In this document: positions 52,606-64,000 of the stretch, piece after piece | How the letters are laid out: every line of letters starts with the position of its first letter | Position numbering within the stretch: position 1 is the first letter of the stretch | NCBI GenBank assembly: GCA_963573385.1 | Contig: CAUYLG010026740.1 | Location: 41,681 to 105,680 of the forward strand | Reading direction: 5' to 3' | From: Cacajao melanocephalus | Lineage: Eukaryota > Chordata > Mammalia > Primates > Pitheciidae | DNA length: 64,000 nt | Notes under the pieces: generated by a model | Told to the model about the DNA's origin: nothing | The model's database searches: none | Seen by the model: the letters and a program-made list of their open reading frames with translations, nothing else | Translations under genes and position numbers: made by a program

Positions 52606-53435
52606 CATTTATATCATCATTTATTTTGAAGTAAATAAATAATAAAGACACATATCAAACTTTCAGGATCAAAATTCTCAGGTTTGTGGCACAAACATTT
52701 CTACTCCTTAAAAGTTTCATACGTGATTCTGATATTTATCATAGTTTAAAATCATAATTTCATTTTCAATTCTTCAAATAATCTTTAAGCATTTTTGTCA
52801 TGTTTAATTATCAGAATTGATATTTTCTTTATTATTACAATAATTTTCTTACTGTTAATGATGTTTACTTTCATTCCATCATTAAGGTAAGTTTTTATAT
52901 AGAAATGATATTGTTTTTATCAAATGACATTTAAGATGTCAAAATTATCATATTTCTCCTTTGCATAAATGAATACATTAGTAGTTTTTTTATTTTTTGA
53001 CTGCCTTTACTGACCTAAAATAACTTCCACCTGATTTTGTTATGTTCAAATGCTAATATACAATTTGACTTCATTTATTATTTACTCTATCATATCTCTG
53101 CTCCTTTTCTTGAGGCTATACATTTATTTGTATTCCTTATTTTGAGGAATATCAGCTCAATAAAATGTTAACAGATATTCCCTAAAAATGGATTATATAA
53201 TTAAACATATTTTGATAAATCTAGATTAAATGAATCTAAAGAACTCTCTTTGATATTCAGATGTTTATTAACTCCATTAGAAATGTTTAAGAGCTAGCCA
53301 TTTTAGAAAATGTTTTTTAAATTAATATATAAAACAATATAATACCTTTATTCTCTAGAATTGTTGTAGTTTTAAAATTTTTATCATTTATGAGATCATT
53401 TAATTTTTTCTCTGCTTTTTGTTTTAAACAGGCTT
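52606..53435. other. AT-rich DNA, nothing assigned
   Basis: T-rich sequence without recognised gene or dispersed repeat. Confidence 0.5.
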
Positions 53436-53439
53436 CATT

Positions 53440-53765
53440 TTTTAAAGCAGTTTTAGGTTTATAAAAAATTTCAGCAGAAGGCACAGGAATTTCCCTTATG
53501 TTACCTTCCCCGCACATGCAGACCCTCAGCCATTACCATCATCTCCCACCAGAATGGGACATTCGTTATAACTGATAAGCCAATACAAAGCCTAGTTTAC
53601 ATTAGGATTCACTCTTGGTCAAAGACATTCAGTGTCTTTAGACAAATACATAGTGGCATGCATCCACCATTATAGTATCACACAGAATAGTTACACTGCT
53701 CCAAAAATCCTCTGTGCTCTCCCAATTTACCCCTCCCTAACCCCAAACTCTGGCAACTAAAAGTC
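53440..53765 (-). repeat. Old L1M 3' UTR fragment, antisense
   Basis: Words match the complement of an L1M 3' UTR: gcagttttaggtttataaaa, agcctagtttacattaggat, gtggcatgcatccaccatta, atagtatcacacagaatagt, ctccaaaaatcctctgtgct, then ccctccctaaccccaaactc. It is GC-richer than its surroundings. Confidence 0.62.
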
Positions 53766-54020
53766 CAGCAGATATGTAGAAAACAAAACAAAACTCAATA
53801 TTTAAGAATTGTCAGTTAACTGTAATCACCTATTCCAATACTATTATTTGATATATCTTTGAGGTATTGGTGTTCCCGAATTAAACCTATCTATGAAATA
53901 TGGCAAGAAAAATATTCGATCTTTTAAAAGCATAATTAATTAATTTGTTTCCAGTTATTTTTATAATCCTTACCAACCATTAAATAGCCTTTTCACTGTT
54001 GTTCGGGAAATTTTCATATG

Positions 54021-54058
<38 letters not shown>

Positions 54059-55090
54059 CAATTCCAAAACTAAAAAGTTTACATTTCATTTTCATTAAAT
54101 GAAGAACAATGTATTTAATTTAACACCTCCCCTTAAGCTTTCTCACACATGTTCTCATAAGATAGCAAAGAACCTAAATATTTTAAATGCTTGGTTAGAG
54201 ATGAAAAGTCAATAATGACTATATTTCAGCTTTCAGAAATCAGTGACTAAAGGTAATGGGATAATCTAGATTTAATTTGCTATAAAAAAAGATTGGCTAT
54301 CAGCCAGTTTTCAGATTTATTAAGAGCCAAAACTGCTGTCACAGCCCACGTCTACATGGAACATTAGTCATTCATTTTGTTAATCTAAAATAATATGGCA
54401 TATAATTTATCAGGACATCAAAATAATAGCTTTTACTTCATTTCCTCACTTCTATAAGGACATGCACAATAGACTCTACAGCTATATATGCACTCTATTA
54501 GGGCTAATTGAAAATAGATGGTATAATTAACCTGCTTCTTAGTAAAAAGCATTAACACTTAATGTAAAAGTCTAATCACAATAAAAAGAGTTTCACATTG
54601 GAAGGGAATGTGGTGAATAATTTAAAATCATCTGATTTTCTCTTACAGAATAAAGAAAGAAAAAGTTAATATAACAACACCCAAAGCAGCAATTAGACAT
54701 TTGTGTTCTTAATCTTTGGTTTCTTTCTCAGATCTCCACTTCAGAAGATTTTATAGATGATTTAACACAATGACTCTTGGTATTTGGGTGCAACATAGCA
54801 GAACTGAGCAGGTGGTCATGAAACCAATAAGCTGTAGAAGTAACCATTACAATATAAACTGCAAGAGTGAAAATTAATATGTAAACTCATATAAAAAAAT
54901 CAGCCTTGATCATGTTACCTTAACAAATTTCATTAAACAGAGATTATTTTGATGATGTATTACATTTAAGTTCAATGAATGCTTAAATGATATAGAAAAA
55001 CATTAATATTTCTGACTAAAATAAATCATCCATATATGGTGATTATTTCAAAATCTACAACTTTCAGTTTCTCATGAGGTTTTAAAAATG
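53766..55090. other. AT-rich DNA with (TG)n
   Basis: A (TG)n microsatellite of about 13 units lies at 54027-54052. No gene or dispersed repeat is otherwise seen. Confidence 0.55.
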
Positions 55091-55095
55091 TTTGA

Positions 55096-56735
<1,640 letters not shown>

Positions 56736-56739
56736 AAGC

Positions 56740-58745
56740 TCATTTGGCAGGAATAAATTCATTGGTACAAATATGACAAAAATTAAAAATGAGGAAGAAA
56801 AATATTATGCTTTCCTCAATAAATTGAGAAAATTTGATAAAACTCAATATTTACACAAGATAAAAATATTTTTACTCAACTATGAGTAAAGGGAAAATCA
56901 CTTGATGATGTGTTAAGAGATATTTAAAAAACAACTATAATAAAAGTTATACTTAGTGGTGAAATGTTAAAATAAAATAAGGAACAAAGATGCCCATTAT
57001 CATACACCTCATTCAACGTAACGCCAGAGGTCCTAGCCTGAGCCCTAATATAATAGAGATGATAATTACTGGAGAGGAATAAATAAGTGGTATTATCCAC
57101 AAATTGCATAATTACATATGTGAAAATTAAGAAACAAAAAAATTAGAAGTAATCAAATAAATTAGCAATTTTTCTAGGTTCAAGGTCAATATACATAGTC
57201 AATTGTGTTGCTCTATACCAAGTTAGAAAAACAATTTTGAAACTAACTCTATTTACAGTAGCAAAATATTTAAACAAGGTATAAAAAGTTTTTAAAAAGA
57301 GCTTTCATAGCAAACAACAAAACTTTATTACAAAAAATAAAGACAAATAAATGAAAGGTGATTTCAGTGATTCAAAGATGTAATGCTGTAAAAACACTAC
57401 ATATTCTCCCCAAGTGTATCTATGTGTTTAATGCAAACCCAATTAAAATCTCAATAGTAATTTTGTGAAACGTATGAATTAATTTTAACATTTATAAGTA
57501 CATGTGAGGAGTCATTAATATCTGAGATAAAATTGAAAATGAAAAGCAGAGTACATTTTTTCCATTAGATATAGACATAGTATTAGCATAAGGATAGTCA
57601 TAGATTAAGAGAGCAATATACAGTCCAGATGCAGATATATGCATAGAGGACTGCAGTGATAGGTTAGTAGAAAAATGTCATTCTTTTCAATCATAGTGCT
57701 AGTACAAGTGGCTCTCTCTCCAAAAACAAGAAAATTAAATTGACCCTTACCTCTTACCACATCCAAAAATAGATTCTATTGTGCTGTCATTTAGAATGTG
57801 AAAGTTATAATAAGTCTTCCAAAAAATAACCTGGAAGTATAATTTTATTATCTTCGTATAGGCAGATTTCTTCTATAGGAAACAAAATGCATTAACTATA
57901 AAAGAACTAACTCTTTAAAAAAAACTACACTAATAATAGAAATATCCATTAAAAAGATACCGGTAAGAAAGTAAAAAGGTAAGCCACAAGGCAAGATAAG
58001 ACATGTGTAACAGATAAGATTTAGAAAGAGTTCATGTTCAGAATATATTTAAAAAGTTAAAACAAGAAAAAATTGACAAAGCAATAAGAAGTACAAAAAA
58101 CCCAACAGAAAACAAAAGAAAAAGAACATACGTACATTTACAAAATTGTCCATAAATATGTAAAAATATTTCAACTTATTGATCAGCATAAATATGAAAA
58201 TTTGAATAAAGATTAGATAATACTACATAACCATAAATATTGCCACTTAAAAAAAAACTGAAAATACAATGTGTTAGCAAAAACTGGGAAAAATGAGAAT
58301 TTTCATTCATTGCCTTAGAAATGTAATTTAGCAGAACCACTTTGGACAATAATTTGACAGTGTCTATCAAGTTTAGTACATGCATACATGACGGCCCAGC
58401 AATTCTGTTCTGAGGTATATGCACATTAGAAATGCATTTGTATGTACATGAAAAGGCATGCACAATAATGTTTATAACAGTATTAATTACAATAATCTCA
58501 AACTGGAACCAACACATGTCCATCTATGCAAACAAATAAATTATTTTTGTTATTTTTGTGCAATAGAATATTACAAATTTCATTTAAAAAGACAAACTAC
58601 AACTAAACACAACACAAAAATAAAATGTCCCTGCATATTGTTCCATGAGAACATGGAAACCAAAGAAATTTTCATATTATGTGGTTGCATTTAAAACAGA
58701 CAAAAGCAAGCTACAGTGTTAGAAGTCAGGGTAATATTTACTCAT
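56740..58745 (+). repeat. Old L1M, ORF2 C-terminal half, sense
   Basis: Follows L1 ORF2 in order: a palm-region stretch near 56980-57110 (gcccattatcatacacctca, ccagaggtcctagcctgagc), then contctatttacag-like text near 57245, aacccaattaaaatctcaat near 57437, then ggcccagcaattctgttctg near 58393 and ctcaaactggaaccaacaca near 58497. Frames are thoroughly broken. The 115-codon minus-strand frame at 58176-58523 is antisense to this relic. Confidence 0.75.
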
Positions 58746-59565
58746 GAAGAGGAAGGATTGGAAGAGAGCATGTGGTAAGGCTCTAACGTATTAGTAATAC
58801 CCTATTTCTTGTCTTAAGTAATAATTATATGATTGTGTTTCTTTTATAATAATTTATCAAACTATACATGTATGGCTTTTTATATTTTTATGTATAATAC
58901 TTCAATCATAAAATATATATTTAGCAATCCTACTTTAAAGCATCCAAATCCACAAATAATGGTCCATATCCTTGTTTCTTTTCTTAGAAAAACCTCAAGA
59001 AGTACAAACTCTGTGTGAAAGTTTAAAAATATTTTAAAACATTTTAAATACAGCTATATCACGCTTCATGCTAATTTGCAATGAGAAATAATGCTAATAA
59101 ATAGTTTTTAGGCAATGAAGGAGCATTCTGTCCTATATTCCTCTCAGAAATCATATGCAAATGATACAGAAAGTGACTGTTAAAAGCACAAATTTAAACT
59201 AAAGAATAACAGCAAGATCTATCTTTTACCACATTATATAAAGACAAACGGCACATGAAGAAGCTGTTAACTGTCTTGACAGCAAAAGCAGTGTAAACAC
59301 AACTGGCCATTTCATTCCTCAGGAACATGTCTCTGCTCAAGAATTAGAAGTCTAGATACCATATAAACAGTCCACTAAGGCACAGTTCTGAAAACAGGAA
59401 AGCCTTGTAGGAAAGTGATGGGTTTATTCTCTGGGTTGGGTGACTCGACACAATGAAGAACAGGAATGAGCCACTGGCCTGAATAAAAGTGGAATTCAAA
59501 TAGAAAAGGTCATTCAGAATTACACTTTCCTTCACCACAGAAAACCAACCTTCAGTCTTTAGTTC
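58746..59565. other. AT-rich DNA, nothing assigned
   Basis: No gene or clear repeat. Words such as catgctaatttgcaatgaga (59068-59087) are octamer-like, but this is weak evidence of function. Confidence 0.5.
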
Positions 59566-59863
59566 TTTTTTTGTTTTGTTTTTAAGACAAGGTCTCACTC
59601 TGTCACCCAGGCTAGAGTGCAGAGGTGCAATCACTGCTCACTATAGCCTGGATCTCCCAGACTTAAGTGACCCTCCCACCGTACCCTCCTGTGTGGCTGG
59701 GACTACAGGCACGTGCCATCACACCTGGCTAATTTTTGTATTTTTTGTAGAGACAGGGTTTTGCCATGTTACCCAAGCTGTTCCTGAGTTCCTGAGATTA
59801 GCAATTTGCCCACCTCAACCTCCCGAAGTGCCTGGGATTACAGGCATGAGCCACCCTGCCTGG
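59566..59863 (-). mobile_element. Alu SINE (older, J/S-like), antisense
   Basis: Starts with a (TTTTG)-rich poly(T), then gacaaggtctcactctgtca and cccaggctagagtgcagagg, through ctggctaatttttgtatttt to gggattacaggcatgagcca and ccctgcctgg. It is full length with many substitutions. No clear flanking duplication. Confidence 0.93.
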
Positions 59864-59889
59864 ACTCATACACAAAATACTTAACATGA

Positions 59890-61690
59890 TTTCTATTGAC
59901 CCACACTCATACATATAATCTCCTCCCTTTGAGTGTGAGCAGTCTTGTGAATAAGATGTGATATCACTCCCAAAATTACATTATGAAGATGAAAGGAATT
60001 CACAGAGGTAATTAAGGTTTCTAATCAGCTGACTTTGAATTAATCAAAGGGTAATTATCCTGGGTATGTCTGACCTAATTAGATAAATACTTTAAAAGAG
60101 GGCTTACTCCATCCTTGAGCTCTGAGATGATCTTCTACAGGCCTTGAAACATAGAGCCATACTATGAACAGCTGAAGGAGAAGGTCAGCCTCTAGAAGCT
60201 CAGAGCTTCAGTCAAGCTTGTTGTGAGGAACTGAATTCACCCAACAATCCGAATGAACTCAGATCTGAGAATCTCAAGCTCCACATGGGAAATCACCCCA
60301 GCTGACATCATTTTAATTTTATTTTTATAGATTCAGGGGTACCTGTGTAGCTTTGTTAACAGTGTATATGCCCTAATGGTGAGGTTTGGGCTTCTAGTGT
60401 ACCTATCACCCAAATAGTGAGCATTGTTCCTAATATTTTTCAACCCTCATTTCCCTTCTACCCTTCTCCCTGTTGGAGTTCCCATTATCTTTTATTTCCC
60501 TTTGAATTTCCATGTGTCTCCATTATTTAGCTCCCACTTATAAGAACATGTGGTATTTGATTTTCTGACTCTGAATTATTTCACATAGAATGGCCTCCAG
60601 CTCCATCTATATTGCTGCAAAAGACATGATTTTATTCTTTTTTATGGTTTACAGTATTCCATGGTATGTGTCTTTGTATATGTATATACATATACCACAT
60701 TTTCTTTATTCAATCAATCCTTGATGGACATTTGGGTTGACTCCATGATTTTGCTATTGAGAATAGTACTATTATAAGCATACAAGTGCAAGTGTCTATT
60801 TGATATAACGTTTTATTTTCCTTTGGTTATGTATCCAGTAGTGGGATTTCTGGGTTGAAGCGTAGTTCTATTTTTAGATATTTGAGAAATCTCCATACAT
60901 TTTCCATACAAGTTGTACTAATTTATATTCTTACCAACAGTGTATAAGTGTTCCCTTTTCTCTGCATTCTTTATAACATCTGTTGTTTTTTGAGTTTTTT
61001 TTTTTAAAGCCATTTTGACTACTCTGAGATGATACCACATTATGACTTAAATTTGCATTTCTCTGATGATAAGTAGTGTTGAGCATTTTTTCATATATTT
61101 ATTGACTGGGAAAATCAGATACCCATATACAAAAGAATAAAACTGGACTCCTATTTCTTACCATATACAAATATTAACTCAAGATGAAGTAAAGACTTAA
61201 ATATAAGACCTGAAACTATAAAAATCCAGGAAGATAACCTAGAAAAAACTCTACTGGACATTGGTCTAGGTAAATATTTTATGATAAAGATCTTAGAAGC
61301 AAATGCAACAAAACCAAAAATAGACAAATGGGGCTTAATTAAAGAGCTTCTGAACAGCAAATGAAATAATCAACAAAGTAAACAGCCTGCAGAATGGAAG
61401 GAAATATTCGCAAACTATGCATGTGACAAAGGACTCATATCCAGAATCTATAAGGATTCAACTCAACAAGAAAAACACAAATAATCCCAATTAAACTTTG
61501 GCAAAGGACATAAGCAGAGCTTTCTCAAAATAAGACACACTAGCTGACATCTTGATTGCAGCCTTGAGAGGCCCTGAGCAAAGGACTTCTGCTGGGTTTA
61601 TAATCACAGTTTAGTTATGTCCAAACTCCTGATCCAAAGAAATTATGAAAATATGTTTTAAGTCACTAAATTTGTGGTAATAAGAAATGC
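59890..61690 (+). repeat. MLT1-like MaLR LTR, split by an L1
   Basis: Left part is 59890-60309 (ctccctttgagtgtgagcag near its start; gaggaactgaattcacccaa later). Right part is 61552-61690 (ttgattgcagccttgagagg, ggccctgagcaaaggactt, then ttttaagtcactaaatttgt). The right part continues exactly where the left part stops. The subfamily is uncertain; the 3' end has the general MLT1 form. Confidence 0.65.
60310..61551 (-). mobile_element. L1MA/L1PB-like L1 insertion with 5' inversion and TSD
   Basis: Flanked by agctgacatc at 60300-60309 and 61552-61561. It begins with an antisense A-tail (attttaattttattttta) and L1 3' UTR (gattcaggggtacctgtgta), then ORF2 C-terminus in antisense up to about 61104. 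The rest (61105-61551) is in sense orientation (gataacctagaaaaaactct, gaatggaaggaaatattcgc). The change of strand in one insertion is the twin-priming pattern. Confidence 0.9.
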
Positions 61691-61694
61691 CCTG

Positions 61695-63470
61695 CACAGA
61701 CTACTTTTTAAGGCAGAAATGGAAAATAAATAAAATCTCTTAGGGAACTGAAGAATCATTCTCTAGATTAATGAAAGTGCTCTGGTAAAATCAAGCCAAT
61801 ATCAAGCTTTGAAGCTCCAAAATAAAATAATGGCCTAATTGCACAATTGACCCGTGGTGATGAACCCTAGTCAGCATCTATCTATGTGCACAGAGTATTC
61901 AATCAGTTTTCCAGTACCTCATTCCAAAATGAAATGGATAGGAATTGAAAATAATAAGGCTAGAGCTGACCTGGAGGTATGAGTCTCACAACATAAGTCT
62001 TGAGGAAGAAAAGAAATGCCCTTTAATTTGTGAAAATAATGAGTAGAAGAATATGAGTGTATGGGAAGATTAGTGATAATTTTAAAAACTAACAAGTGTA
62101 TTAGAAAACCAATTTCAGGGGAAAATAAAATAACTTTTGTATACTATTTAGCTAAACAACTTAATTAAACTTATTTCAGGATAAGTGGAAGGTAATTCTG
62201 TTATATTAAGTGATTCAGCCATTAACTATATTTCTATTGTAGTAACAATGAAACATTGAGCATTAATTTAATTAAAGATTACTTCATAAGAATATATTCA
62301 GAGGCTGCAAAGAGAATACAGGTATAAGGGCTCAGACATACATTGCTTTGATGAAATTTGTTAGATTATGCCAAAATTGAATTTAAAAAATGATTAGTAT
62401 AAGCATATGCCATTGGAGATGTTAAGAATTTGGAATAGTTCCATCCTAACTACTGATTGTAGAGTTGACTAGGATGTTACTATTATTATTAACATCTATA
62501 TAGCACTGTTTAGTTTTTAAACATATGGGTAAACATCACCTTGATGTTTACAATAAATAAAAATTAAGTTTACAATATCTCATAGTATGAATCTGAGCTC
62601 TTTATCTAAAATATGTTAGTTTTTCTCGTGTTAATACTCAGTGCAGCACACTGAATTGGGTCCTTAAGGCCTAAGAACATTAATGCACCTCTCTAAGCTT
62701 CTGAAGATCAAGAGAAGACTGTTTCTAGGGAGCTTCTGGTCCATTAAACAGAAGGAAAGATTACCAAGTAAATAGTCTAAAAATCAAAAGAGAAAGGGAG
62801 AGAGAGTTTGTGTGTTCTCTGTGAGACTATTAAAATTGCATGATGGATTGAATAGATAACTATATACCTGTTAGATATTCAAAGCCCTGTTTGGAAATTC
62901 TGATTTCTGCAATGAAACACTCACAAAAAGGTGAATGATTTCCAGCTATAGACAGCATTGGGATTTTCCAGAGCCTTTACATAGTATTTTATCATCTCTG
63001 CTGAAACTTGTGAAAAGATATAAGATAAAAACATTTATAGTGAACTAAAATTAGAATGAAAACCAAGGAAAATCCAAGAATGTTATGAACAGAAAAAGGT
63101 ATAATTATTTTTTGTTTTGTAGAATAATTAGCCTTAAAAATAAAATTACAATTTTAAATGCAATCTCATTGTTAGTCTATTTGAAAATACAGGGAAACAT
63201 TTACAATCAATGGAATTTAGAAAGCAAATAAAAACATACTTTTATTATTTGGCAGTTTGTATATACAGAACAAAAAAGTTATACAAAAGCATTGGAAAAA
63301 ATAATTTTCTCTTTATTTGAAATATCAGAGACCTCACCAGTTAATTTTCAATATTCTATTTTCTGAAAATAAGAAATATCCTACACAGACTAGGTTTTAA
63401 TTGTGTATCTGTATCTAATTTGCTTTTTTACTTTAAAGTTGGGTAGTCTTCTTTGTCATTTAAAATATTC
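61695..63470. other. AT-rich DNA, nothing assigned
   Basis: No gene or confident repeat. A short purine run (agagaaagggagagagag) lies near 62790-62807. Confidence 0.5.
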
Positions 63471-63490
63471 ATCAGTTGGAGAGAGAGATC

Positions 63491-63499
63491 CAAGATGGC
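63491..63499 (+). promoter_or_regulatory. YY1-type site at L1 start, copy 1
   Basis: caagatggc is the complement of the YY1 core GCCATCTTG. In L1PA elements a YY1 site near the start directs accurate initiation. Recognised by sequence and position only. Confidence 0.7.
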
Positions 63500-63894
63500 C
63501 AATTAACAACAGCTCAGGATTGTAGCTCCCAGTGAAAGCGCAGAGAGCGAGTGGACGCCGCACTTTCAGACGAATTTTTGTTGCCCACAGACCAGGAGAT
63601 TTCCAGCGGAGGAGCCACACGGGTCGTCAGCGTAACTTTTTTGGCCGGCGCAGCTCTTTTGCCGGTGCCCCAGCACGGCGCTTCTTGGTGCGGAGTATAC
63701 GGGACGGGGTGCCCTTTGAGTCAGGCTCGGCTGGTCCCATCCCCACAAGGAGAACAGCAATTGAAAGCGCTGAGGACTGAGAGTTTCACAGCAATCACAG
63801 CCGAACCGGGAAGGTCCAGCTCTGTGGGGAAGGGGCATCAGCCAAAGGAAAACTAAGAAACAGAAAAAACTTCATCACCAGGCAGAGAGAGATC

Positions 63895-63903
63895 CAAGAT
63901 GGC
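63895..63903 (+). promoter_or_regulatory. YY1-type site at L1 start, copy 2
   Basis: The same caagatggc word exactly 404 bp downstream of the first, at the matching place in the second leader copy. Confidence 0.7.
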
Positions 63904-64000
63904 GATTAACAACAGCTTAGGATTGTAGCTCCCAATGAAAGCGCAGAGAGCGTGTGGACACCGCAATTTCAGACGAATTTCTGTTGCCCACAAACTGGGA

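Larger units (their letters stand above)
63477..64000 (+). mobile_element. Primate L1 5' UTR (L1PA/L1P type), continues off the window
   Basis: Starts with gagagagatccaagatggcc and runs through CpG-rich 5' UTR text (gcgcagagagcgagtggacg, ggtccagctctgtggggaag) to gaaaactaagaaacag, after which the start of the 5' UTR appears again. The L1 5' UTR carries the internal RNA polymerase II promoter. The frames at 63532-63780, 63551-63856 and 63566-63838 are in this CpG-rich leader and have no sign of being proteins. The body of the element lies beyond the window. Confidence 0.88.
63481..64000 (+). repeat. Tandem ~404 bp duplication of L1 5' UTR start
   Basis: Text from 63481 onward recurs from 63885 onward. 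The first ~115 bases of both copies align with few substitutions and a one-base length difference after atggc. Both copies begin at the L1 transcription-start region. It could be a tandem duplicated leader or two L1s inserted head to tail. Confidence 0.88.

Noticed and set aside
58176..58523. 115-codon minus-strand frame
   Set aside because: Antisense to an old L1 ORF2 relic.
63532..63856. Overlapping open frames of 82, 101 and 90 codons in CpG-rich sequence, as if a real 5' exon or CpG-island gene
   Set aside because: They lie entirely in an L1 5' UTR, are open on both strands because the leader is GC-rich, and have no ORF0-like or other known protein pattern.

Overview
This is nuclear DNA from a simian primate, most likely human. 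The evidence is Alu elements, primate-type L1 copies, a betaretrovirus-like (ERVK/HML) LTR, MaLR LTR elements, MIR and L2 relics and a MER2/Tigger-type DNA transposon, all in an AT-rich, CpG-poor background. I find no supportable host protein-coding gene, rRNA, tRNA or CRISPR array. The open frames are short, and those I could place lie in L1 ORF2 relics, antisense Alu, LTR sequence or AT-rich DNA. The window reads as a gene desert or the inside of a very large intron: L1-rich and Alu-poor. All family names come from remembered consensus sequences, with no database search, so subfamilies are tentative. || Layout. 1-4.7 kb is unique AT-rich DNA with one possible conserved element near 3.4-3.6 kb. 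4.7-8.7 kb holds a MIR split by an Alu, a second Alu, another MIR, an L2 3' end and a possible old LTR. 11.7-12.2 kb is an antisense old L1/HAL1 relic. 12.7-20.3 kb is the most complex locus: an old L1 with its 5' UTR carries an Alu in ORF1 and is split by a younger L1; that younger L1 is split near its 3' end by a ~700 bp ERVK-type LTR. 22.1 kb has an Alu. 23.9-29.3 kb is another old L1, interrupted by a 52 bp Alu tail with a perfect 14 bp target-site duplication and by a complete MST/THE1-type MaLR element. 30.8 kb has an Alu with a 22 bp duplication, 31.8 kb a MER2/Tigger relic, 33.1 kb an unassigned repeat, 35.9 kb a MER5 relic and 37.2 kb a FRAM-like monomer. 38.5-39.9 kb is a primate L1 with a 5' inversion and 12 bp duplications. 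40.3-41.3 kb has an L2 and an MLT1-type LTR. 43.1-43.3 kb is a TA-rich low-complexity block. 44.4-58.7 kb holds several eroded L1 pieces, a MIR and an Alu arm. 59.6-61.7 kb has an Alu and an MLT1-like LTR split by an inverted L1. The last 520 bp enter a CpG-rich primate L1 5' UTR whose start is repeated in tandem every ~404 bp. || How the parts relate. Nothing here forms a working gene system. The window is a record of insertion order: MIR, L2 and old L1 first, then MaLR/MLT LTRs and L1MA/L1PB-age L1, then Alu, the ERVK LTR and L1PA. The points most worth checking are the nested L1 locus, the repeated U5-end/primer-binding-site units inside the ERVK LTR, the 52 bp Alu insertion, three separate 5'-inverted L1 copies, and the duplicated promoter-bearing L1 5' UTR at the right edge.
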